Of a DNA stretch of 64,000 bases, positions 55,541-64,000 are shown piece after piece. A program made the position numbers and the translations under genes. The stretch lies in NCBI GenBank assembly GCA_034190545.1, contig JAXIOF010000016.1, forward strand, positions 61,205 to 125,204, written 5' to 3'. The first letter of the stretch is position 1; the number at the start of each line of letters is the position of its first letter. The DNA comes from Candidatus Afararchaeum irisae (GTDB lineage: Archaea; Halobacteriota; Halobacteria; Halobacteriales; Afararchaeaceae). Below the pieces are notes generated by a model, which was given only the letters and a program-made list of their open reading frames with translations, was not told where the DNA came from and ran no database searches.

Positions 55541-56593
55541 CTACACCATCGGGAGCTTCCTGTCACCTATCGAGTCGACCTCGTCACGTATACTGTCCGC
55601 CGCGCCCCTCAGAGCGTCCTTGGCGGGCGAGTCCAAGTCGCTCAGGACTATCGGCTCTCCCTCGTCGCCTCCCGTCCTGACGTTGGGATCTATGGGTATT
55701 CTTCCGACGAGTGGCACGTCAGCCTCATCGGCGAGCTTCTGACCCGCTCCCGATCCGAATATATCGTGGTGTCCTCCGCAGTCGGGACAGACGAACTCCG
55801 ACATGTTCTCGACTATCCCGACGACGGGGACGTTGGTCTTCTCGAACATCTCAACTCCCTTACGCGAGTCGTCGAGAGAGACCGTCTGTGGCGTCGTAAC
55901 TATCACAGCACCCGTGACGGGTATCGTCTGGGCTATCGTGAGCTGTGCGTCTCCGGTTCCGGGGGGCATGTCGACGACGAGGTAGTCGAGGTCGCCCCAG
56001 TTGACGTCGTTGAGAAGCTGTGTCAGAGCGTTGTGTACCATCGCGCCCCTCCAGACTACGGGTGTGTCCTGTCCCGTGAGGTATCCCATCGACATCACCT
56101 TTATTCCGCTTTTCTCGGGCGGTATGATCTTCTCGTCCTTGTCGACCCTCGGCTGGGCGTCGCTCCCTAGCATACGTGGGACGTTAGGTCCGTAGACGTC
56201 GGAGTCGAAGAGACCTACGGTGGCTCCGGCGTCGGAGAGCGCGGCGGCTAAGTTGACAGCGACTGTCGACTTTCCGACGCCTCCCTTCCCACTCGAAACC
56301 GCGATTACCTTGTCGACGTTAGGAAGTACCTCACTCTCCTCGTCCGCCGCCTCAGCCTCCGATGACCACTCGACCTGAAGACCTTCGAGACCCTCGACGT
56401 CGGAGAGAGCGTCGGTTATGTCGTCACGTAGCTCTTCCTTCATATCCGGAGCCGGGAGATTGACACGGAAATGTGCCGTCGAGCCGTCGAGACGGACGTT
56501 CTCGACCATCTCCAGACTGACTATGTCCTCACCTAGCTCGGGGTCGTTGACGTTTCTGAGTGCTTCAAGAACATCATCGCGTGAAGGAGTCAT
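55541..56593 (-). CDS. Mrp/NBP35-family iron-sulfur carrier ATPase
   Basis: This 350-residue protein has an N-terminal MIP18/DUF59 domain (about 1-85), then the Mrp P-loop AVSSGKGGVGKSTVAVNLAAAL, DSDVYGPNVPRMLG, YLVVDMPPGTGDAQLT and the C-terminal CxxC in FVCPDCGGHH. These proteins carry Fe-S clusters to target enzymes. The start at 56593 is supported by TTCTTAAGG about 26 nt upstream on the minus strand, which predicts a leaderless mRNA. Confidence 0.94.
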   Translation of the reverse strand: MTPSRDDVLEALRNVNDPELGEDIVSLEMVENVRLDGSTAHFRVNLPAPDMKEELRDDITDALSDVEGLEGLQVEWSSEAEAADEESEVLPNVDKVIAVSSGKGGVGKSTVAVNLAAALSDAGATVGLFDSDVYGPNVPRMLGSDAQPRVDKDEKIIPPEKSGIKVMSMGYLTGQDTPVVWRGAMVHNALTQLLNDVNWGDLDYLVVDMPPGTGDAQLTIAQTIPVTGAVIVTTPQTVSLDDSRKGVEMFEKTNVPVVGIVENMSEFVCPDCGGHHDIFGSGAGQKLADEADVPLVGRIPIDPNVRTGGDEGEPIVLSDLDSPAKDALRGAADSIRDEVDSIGDRKLPMV

Positions 56594-56685
56594 TACTTTC
56601 CCTTTCGTAAGGATTACCTTAAGAATTGTGTATCGTCTGACGTTTTGACCGTGGGGACTATACCCTCCGACGGTATAAGACGAGT

Positions 56686-57132
56686 ATGGCGTTCCATTAC
56701 CTCGACCTGAGGACATTCTGTTACGACACCGAGTCTGAGGATCGCGTCCTCTCTGCGCTCGACAGATTCCTGCCTCCGCGCGACGAGTACGACGACGAGA
56801 TAAAGACAGGATACGAGGTGGAGAAGTCGGAGGCAGAGGGGCATTACGGCAACAAGATAAAGGTCTTCGAGACGCGCCTCGAACTCGCAGACGAGATACG
56901 TTACGTTATGAACAGGGTCAGGACTGCGGAGAGCTTCAGCAGGGTTCTGAGGGAGATGGAGGATCGCATAGACGACGACTGCTCGTTCTATGTCAGGTTC
57001 GACAAGCAGGCGGCGTACGAGGGCGAGATACGTCTCGGCGACGGGATAACCCTGATGGGGAAAGTCGAGGCATACCCCGCGAAGAAGGAAAACGCCGTCG
57101 AGACACTCAACGAGTACTTCTCGGAGTTCTGA
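56686..57132 (+). CDS. Predicted RNA-binding protein (COG1325-like)
   Basis: This 148-residue protein (FHYLDLRTFCYDTESEDRVLSALDRFL, EAEGHYGNKIKVFETRLELADEIRYVMNRV, SFYVRFDKQAAYEGEIRLGDGITLMGKVEAYPAKKENAVETLNEYF) matches an archaeal family described as RNA-binding and possibly exosome-linked. No catalytic motif is seen. The next gene starts 6 nt after its stop. Confidence 0.8.
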   Translation: MAFHYLDLRTFCYDTESEDRVLSALDRFLPPRDEYDDEIKTGYEVEKSEAEGHYGNKIKVFETRLELADEIRYVMNRVRTAESFSRVLREMEDRIDDDCSFYVRFDKQAAYEGEIRLGDGITLMGKVEAYPAKKENAVETLNEYFSEF

Positions 57133-57138
57133 TCCCGT

Positions 57139-57819
57139 ATGTCAGAGGCAGAAGACATAGACATAGACATAGACATAGATATAGATATGACAACCGAGAG
57201 AGGTCTCGTCGCCGAGGCGTCGGAACGTCTGTCTTCGTTGACACCGGGGACGACGGGAAACCTCAGCGTGAGAAACGACGACTACTTCTGTATAACTCCG
57301 ACGGGGGTTAGATACGGCGAGGTCGAAGCCGAGGACGTTCCGGTCATGAACTCCGACGGCGAGAAGGTCAAAGGCGAACTCGAACCATCGAGCGAGACTC
57401 CTATGCACTCAGACGTCTACGAGGAGTTCGGAAGCCGAGCCGTCCTGCACCTACATTCTCCCGCGGCTACGACAGTCGGTGTTCTGCGCGAGGAGATACC
57501 GGCGGTTCATTACGCCGTAGGACTCGCAGGAGGAAGAGTGCCTCTCGCGGAGTACGCGACCTACGGCACTCCCGAACTCGGCGAAAACGTCGTCGAGGCG
57601 ATGAAAGACGAAGACAGAGACGGATCGAAGGCGTGTGTAATCCCAAACCACGGTCTCGTAGTCAGGGGAGACGGAGTCGAGGAAGTCTTTGAGACCGCTG
57701 TAAACGTCGAGTTCACAGCCGAGGTCTACCTCCGCGCGAAAGCCGTGGGAGACCCCGTAGAGCTATCCGACGACGAGATCGAGAAAGTCATAGAGAAGTT
57801 CAAGGGACACGGGCAGTAG
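57139..57819 (+). CDS. Class II aldolase (fuculose-1-phosphate aldolase-like)
   Basis: This 226-residue protein has the class II aldolase/adducin pattern: TPGTTGNLSVRNDDYFCITPTGVRYGE, SETPMHSDVYEEF, LHLHSPAATTVGVL (zinc histidines) and PNHGLVVRGDGVEE (third histidine). Such enzymes split fuculose-1-phosphate or 5-deoxyribulose-1-phosphate into DHAP and an aldehyde. The nearby mtnA makes 5'-deoxyadenosine or methylthioadenosine salvage plausible. The N terminus encodes a Asp-Ile repeat; an ATG at 57187 after it is a possible start that would leave the repeat untranslated. Confidence 0.85.
   Translation: MSEAEDIDIDIDIDIDMTTERGLVAEASERLSSLTPGTTGNLSVRNDDYFCITPTGVRYGEVEAEDVPVMNSDGEKVKGELEPSSETPMHSDVYEEFGSRAVLHLHSPAATTVGVLREEIPAVHYAVGLAGGRVPLAEYATYGTPELGENVVEAMKDEDRDGSKACVIPNHGLVVRGDGVEEVFETAVNVEFTAEVYLRAKAVGDPVELSDDEIEKVIEKFKGHGQ
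57154..57189 (+). repeat. Hexanucleotide tandem repeat at the aldolase start
   Basis: Four GACATA units are followed by GATATA and GATATG. In frame with the ATG at 57139 they encode alternating Asp-Ile. Such a repeat can change length by whole codon pairs, and here it lies between two possible start codons. Confidence 0.85.
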
Positions 57820-57825
57820 GTGGAG

Positions 57826-58335
57826 TCAGAGGAGGTCACGGACGTCCTCTACGAGGCAGACGGCGTCACCTATCTCTATGAACTCTGGTATTAGACGCTG
57901 TCCCTGAAGATACTGGGATATCTCGTAGCCGTCCCATCTCGCGGGCTTGTCGGGCTTACCCGGCTCGAATGCGAATCTGTTTCCGTGTAAAGCGGCGTTC
58001 CTGCACCATCTCAGGAACTGTACCTCGGGTTTCTGTGACAGCCTCTCGTCGTACTCCCTCGACTCCTTCACGAGTTCGTAAGACAGACCGAGGAAGCCGA
58101 GGGCGAGGTTGGTCGTCATCTCTTCGAGGAGGGCATCGTTTCGCTCTATCCTCTCGGCGAGTAGTGATACGTCTGCGGTGATGCTGTCGTCTCTCCTCCT
58201 CGGGAGGTCGACCTCCGCATCACTCGTGCCGCCGTCGCCGTTTCTGCCCCATCCTCTCTCGTAAACCCTTCTTAGACCGAAGACTCCTCCCTCGAAAGCC
58301 TCTATAAGGAGGTCGAGCTGTTTCTGTGTGTTCAT
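57826..58335 (-). CDS. Hypothetical protein with HEPN-like RNAALH motif
   Basis: This 169-residue protein is predicted mostly helical. It carries R112-N-A-A-L-H117 in FLRWCRNAALHGNRF, which fits the R-x4-6-H motif of HEPN domains, many of which are RNases. The rest shows no family I know. An alternative is a non-catalytic HEPN-like or haloarchaeal-specific protein. It ends 6 nt from the convergent aldolase and is divergent from mtnA, so a toxin role is not indicated by context. Confidence 0.65.
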   Translation of the reverse strand: MNTQKQLDLLIEAFEGGVFGLRRVYERGWGRNGDGGTSDAEVDLPRRRDDSITADVSLLAERIERNDALLEEMTTNLALGFLGLSYELVKESREYDERLSQKPEVQFLRWCRNAALHGNRFAFEPGKPDKPARWDGYEISQYLQGQRLIPEFIEIGDAVCLVEDVRDLL

Positions 58336-58430
58336 TGTGTTCTACTTCTCGGTGGTCTAACTTCGGATTAGCGGTTCGTGTCATGTCACGTCACGTTAAC
58401 TTGATGTAGGTACGCCGAGGAACACCATCC

Positions 58431-59483
58431 ATGAGAACAGTCGACTGGAACGGCGAGAGAGACTGTGTCGAGATGGTCGACCAGACGCAGCTTCCGAGCG
58501 AGTACACGGAGTACTACGCGGAGACCGTCGACGAGCTCGTCGAGAGCATAGAGATTCTGCGTGTGAGAGGCGCGCCCGCACTCGGTGCCGCAGGCGGATT
58601 TGGAGTGGCTCTTTCGGCGACGAGACGGGCAGGGGAAGACAGAGACATAGAAGGTTTCAAACAGAAGGTGAGACATGACGCCGAGAGGATAGCCGAGGCG
58701 AGACCTACGGCTGTCAACCTCTCGAAAGGGGTCGACGAGGTTCTGACTGTCGTTGAGGACGCCGACTCAGTCGAAGACGCAGTAGAAAACGCCGTGGATG
58801 TCTCTAAACGTATCGCTGACGACGACATCGAGACTAACAAGCAGATAGGACGGAACGGCGCGGAGCTATTAGACGACGGTGACACTGTGATGACTCACTG
58901 TAACGCTGGTGCTCTCGCGACAGTCGACTGGGGAACCGCTCTCGGGGTAGTCTACTCGGCGCACAGCGAGGGTAAAGAGGTCGACGTCATAGCAAACGAG
59001 ACACGTCCACTCAACCAGGGGTCACGTATCACGACAGTCGAACTCGAAGAGAGAGGGGTCGAAGTCTGTCTCATACCCGACAACGCTAGCGGTCTCGTTA
59101 TTCAGGAGGGACACGTCGACGCCGTAGTAGTGGGTGCTGACAGGATAACCGTTAGAGGTGACACGACGACAGTCTTCAACAAGATAGGGACGTACAAACA
59201 CGCTGTCGTAGCCGACAGACACGACGTCCCATTCTACGTCGCCGCGCCGACATCTACGATAGACACGGAGACAGACGCAGAAGACGTCGAGATAGAGGAA
59301 CGCAACCCGGACGAGCTTCGTTATATCTACGGGACACAGAACGCCCCCGAGGACATCGACGTCTACAACCCCGCGTTCGACAGAACACCCGGTGAGCTCG
59401 TCGACGCAGTCGTGACCGAAGATGGTGTATTCGAGCCATCGGAGATCGAGGAGTATATTGATACGACGTCGACGGTATACTGA
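58431..59483 (+). CDS. mtnA: S-methyl-5-thioribose-1-phosphate isomerase-like protein
   Basis: This 350-residue protein shows the MtnA pattern: ILRVRGAPALGAAGGFGVAL, TAVNLSKGVDEVL, VMTHCNAGALATVDWGTALGV (catalytic cysteine), ANETRPLNQGSRITTVEL, VVVGADRITVRGDTTTVFNKIGTYKHAVVA with the catalytic aspartate, and FYVAAPTSTIDT. It converts aldose-1-phosphate of methylthioribose or 5-deoxyribose to the ketose. Ribose-1,5-bisphosphate isomerase is the closest alternative but usually lacks this exact set. The hit gene starts 4 nt after its stop. Confidence 0.88.
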   Translation: MRTVDWNGERDCVEMVDQTQLPSEYTEYYAETVDELVESIEILRVRGAPALGAAGGFGVALSATRRAGEDRDIEGFKQKVRHDAERIAEARPTAVNLSKGVDEVLTVVEDADSVEDAVENAVDVSKRIADDDIETNKQIGRNGAELLDDGDTVMTHCNAGALATVDWGTALGVVYSAHSEGKEVDVIANETRPLNQGSRITTVELEERGVEVCLIPDNASGLVIQEGHVDAVVVGADRITVRGDTTTVFNKIGTYKHAVVADRHDVPFYVAAPTSTIDTETDAEDVEIEERNPDELRYIYGTQNAPEDIDVYNPAFDRTPGELVDAVVTEDGVFEPSEIEEYIDTTSTVY

Positions 59484-59487
59484 CTGT

Positions 59488-60042
59488 ATGAACCAGATAT
59501 TCGCACCGTGGAGGATAGACTGGATAGAACGTGACGACAAGAACAAGAACGAGGAGATAGACGGCTGTGTCTTCTGTGAACTCCCCGAGATGGAGGACGA
59601 CCGCGACAGCCTCATCTTACTCAGGAGCGAACACTCATTTGTCATACTCAACAACTACCCCTACAACCCGGGTCATCTCATGGTAGTCCCGTACCAGCAC
59701 ACGGGTAAGTACGACGAACTGAGAGACGAGGTTCTGCGTGACCACGCGAGACTCAAACAGCTGACCTTCGAGGCTGTGAGAGAAGGCTTAGACCCAGACG
59801 GATTCAACACAGGTCTCAACCTCGGACACGGAAGCGGCGGGTCGATAGACGACCACCTCCACACACACGTGGTTCCGAGATGGAAAGGTGACACTAACTT
59901 CATGCCTGCGACTAGCGACACTAAGGTCATAGTCGAGGCTATCGACGAGACCTATGAACGCCTCTACGACGCATTCAAGAGGATCGACGGAGTAGTAACT
60001 ACGGATAAAGAGAATGAGTCATTGGTAGTCGACGAGTGGTAA
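59488..60042 (+). CDS. HIT-family nucleotide hydrolase or transferase
   Basis: This 184-residue protein has the histidine triad HLHTHVV at residues 123-129 and CVFC at 27-30, which together with a helical motif form a zinc site in Ap4A-type HIT proteins. NNYPYNPGHLMVVPYQHTGKYDEL is the conserved N-terminal segment. Likely activity is cleavage of dinucleoside polyphosphates or AMP conjugates. I used ATG 59488, which gives the family start MNQIFAPWRIDWIE. Confidence 0.9.
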   Translation: MNQIFAPWRIDWIERDDKNKNEEIDGCVFCELPEMEDDRDSLILLRSEHSFVILNNYPYNPGHLMVVPYQHTGKYDELRDEVLRDHARLKQLTFEAVREGLDPDGFNTGLNLGHGSGGSIDDHLHTHVVPRWKGDTNFMPATSDTKVIVEAIDETYERLYDAFKRIDGVVTTDKENESLVVDEW

Positions 60043-60106
60043 CTGCGCGGCTGTTATAAGTAGCTACAGTATATTGCAGCACAGCGGTTAACGGATAAGT
60101 ATCAGT

Positions 60107-60134
60107 ACGAGTATAAGTATAACGAGTATAAGTA
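60107..60134. repeat. Two 13-nt direct repeats beside 5S rRNA
   Basis: ACGAGTATAAGTA occurs at 60107-60119 and again at 60122-60134, immediately outside the 3' end of the 5S gene. On the minus strand each contains TACTTATACTCG, which resembles a TATA element. They may mark the end of the rRNA transcript or a promoter for something further left. The rest of the 60043-60134 gap shows nothing else. Confidence 0.7.
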
Positions 60135-60135
60135 G

Positions 60136-60255
60136 TAGCGGCGAACCGCTTTTTCCGGAGGCTCGCGCACTCCAGTACTCAGCGGTACGTGGGAGGGCTT
60201 ATCTTCCGTGTTCGGAATGGGTACGGGAGGAACCCCTCCGCTGTGGCCGCCTTAA
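60136..60255 (-). rRNA. rrf: 5S ribosomal RNA
   Basis: The minus strand reads TTAAGGCGGCCACAGCGGAG at its 5' end, then CCGTACCCATTCCGAACACG, the universally conserved loop B-C segment, and AGTACTGGAGTGCGCGAGCC. Terminal arms GGCGGC and GCCGCT pair. Length is about 120 nt. Ends are set by pairing and may be off by a few bases. Confidence 0.95.
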
Positions 60256-60301
60256 AGCTGAACTCAGGCTATGAACCCGAAGCTCAGTGGAATAGCTGTG
60301 T

Positions 60302-60347
60302 GTAAACGCAACCCAGTTTACGCCTGGATCTGTAGGAGAGAGGGAAT
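60302..60347 (-). other. 23S processing stem, 3' arm
   Basis: GTAAACGCAACCCAG (60302-60316) and the segment 60324-60347 are complementary to 63278-63292 and 63246-63270, on the far side of the 23S gene. The two arms form a long stem with internal loops that brings both ends of pre-23S together. In archaea such stems hold the bulge-helix-bulge cut by the splicing endonuclease. Confidence 0.8.
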
Positions 60348-60348
60348 A

Positions 60349-63245
<2,897 letters not shown>

Positions 63246-63292
63246 ATTCCTCTCGTTCCTACAAATCCAGTGTGCGTCTGGGTTGCGTTTAC
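63246..63292 (-). other. 23S processing stem, 5' arm
   Basis: CTGGGTTGCGTTTAC (63278-63292) is the perfect complement of 60302-60316, and 63246-63270 pairs with 60324-60347 with a few mismatches. It lies just before the 5' end of 23S in the transcript. Confidence 0.8.
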
Positions 63293-63395
63293 ACACAGCT
63301 TCATAGCACTCCCGTGGAGCATCACGGTAAGCGCATCCACCCTTCCCGCCCGCGCTTTCACGGAGCGGTGCATCGATGTCTGCATTTTGGCTTGT

Positions 63396-63420
63396 ACGTT
63401 GCCCCATATAAGGGCAACGT
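63396..63420 (-). promoter_or_regulatory. Spacer hairpin with TATA in the loop
   Basis: ACGTTGCCC (63396-63404) and GGGCAACGT (63412-63420) form a perfect 9-bp inverted repeat around CATATAA. On the minus strand the centre reads CCTTATATGG, a TATA-like box. It lies in the spacer between tRNA-Ala and 23S, where haloarchaeal rRNA operons are known to have an internal promoter. The rest of the 63293-63445 spacer shows no gene. Confidence 0.5.
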
Positions 63421-63445
63421 TTCAAACTCGCCGCAGTGGCGGTGA

Positions 63446-63517
63446 TGGACTCAGAGGGATTTGAACCCTCGGCCTCCGCCTTGCAAAGGCGGCGCTCTGC
63501 CGCTGAGCTATGAGCCC
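63446..63517 (-). tRNA. tRNA-Ala (anticodon TGC)
   Basis: On the minus strand, acceptor arms GGGCTCA/TGAGTCC pair (one G-T) with discriminator A, and the stem CCGCC/GGCGG encloses TTTGCAA, giving TGC at 63483-63485. Length is 72 nt. Its place between 16S and 23S is the usual euryarchaeal rRNA operon layout. Confidence 0.96.
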
Positions 63518-63661
63518 GACAGATACGCGCTGTCGAGACGCGAGAACGGATGTGCAAAACACACCCGATCACGGTACAGATGAGTTAGCTCTGGTAGTTC
63601 TTAGGTGTCCGACAGGTGTCTTGTGTATAAGGTGCGCCCCTGTTACAGGGTCGCGATCGTT

Positions 63662-64000
<339 letters not shown>

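Noticed and set aside
57826..58335. HEPN/MNT toxin-antitoxin pair
   Set aside because: No nucleotidyltransferase or small antitoxin gene lies beside it; neighbours are metabolic genes.

Overview
This window is a chromosomal segment from a halophilic archaeon, most likely a deep or atypical member of the Halobacteria. The proteins are very acidic. Ribosomal proteins, RNase P proteins, proteasome, RNA polymerase subunits and tRNA synthetases are of archaeal type. Several haloarchaeal hallmarks are present: the small carboxylase subunit PccX, an intron-bearing tRNA-Trp, a UbiB-type kinase, Mch, and a 16S - tRNA-Ala - 23S - 5S rRNA operon. Codon use is odd for a haloarchaeon: isoleucine is mostly ATA and arginine AGA/AGG are common.

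Layout. 1-7.4 kb: DgcN-like protein, threonyl-tRNA synthetase, a membrane protein, an MFS transporter, wyosine synthase Taw1 and IMP cyclohydrolase. 7.5-10.1 kb: RNase P proteins Rnp3 and Rnp2, proteasome alpha, SBDS. 10.3-23.3 kb: a tRNA-Ser / S13-S4-S11-RpoD / tRNA-Leu / L18e-L13-S9-RpoN-RpoK-enolase-S2 run. It continues into isoprenoid genes (mevalonate kinase, isopentenyl phosphate kinase, type 2 IPP isomerase, prenyl synthase), RNase J and GltX. 23.3-27.5 kb: DedA-like protein, CobA, UbiB-like kinase, Hsp20, glutamine amidotransferase. 27.6-29.8 kb: tRNA-Trp with a C/D-guide intron, then a TnpB (IS1341-type) element bordered by two arrays of short triloop hairpins. 29.8-32.3 kb: peroxiredoxin, biotin carboxylase, PccX. 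32.5-46.7 kb: the S10/spc-like ribosomal superoperon from a SPOUT methyltransferase and L3 through SecY. 46.8-49.9 kb: tRNA-CAT, two small genes, a RecJ-like nuclease and Mch. 50.0-52.2 kb: L1-L10-L12 operon with a leader ORF. 52.3-60.0 kb: M29 aminopeptidase, small proteins, GuaB, Mrp/NBP35, an RNA-binding protein, a class II aldolase, MtnA and a HIT protein. 60.1-64 kb (minus strand): 5S, 23S, tRNA-Ala and the 3' end of 16S.

Expression signals fall into two classes. Solo genes and first genes tend to have a TATA-like box about 25-30 nt before the start codon, which implies leaderless mRNA. Operon-internal genes carry AGGTGA-type Shine-Dalgarno sites that match the 16S 3' end seen in this window, or 1-4 nt stop/start overlaps (TGATG, TAATG, ATGA, GTGA, TTGA).

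The most unusual structure is the pair of hairpin arrays around tnpB. Each hairpin has its own arm sequence, but all share a perfect 7-10 bp stem closed by C:G on a 3-nt loop, and many are separated by recurring spacers (ACGTTC, GAGCC). The upstream array starts and ends with the same anchor sequences as the downstream one and carries a decayed tnpB tail. The array therefore looks like a variable-length 3' module of this element family, possibly part of its guide RNA. Other points of note are a 19-codon leader ORF coupled to rpl1 through a hairpin that masks the Shine-Dalgarno site, an inverted repeat before RNase J, and an MtnA / class II aldolase neighbourhood that suggests 5'-deoxyadenosine salvage.
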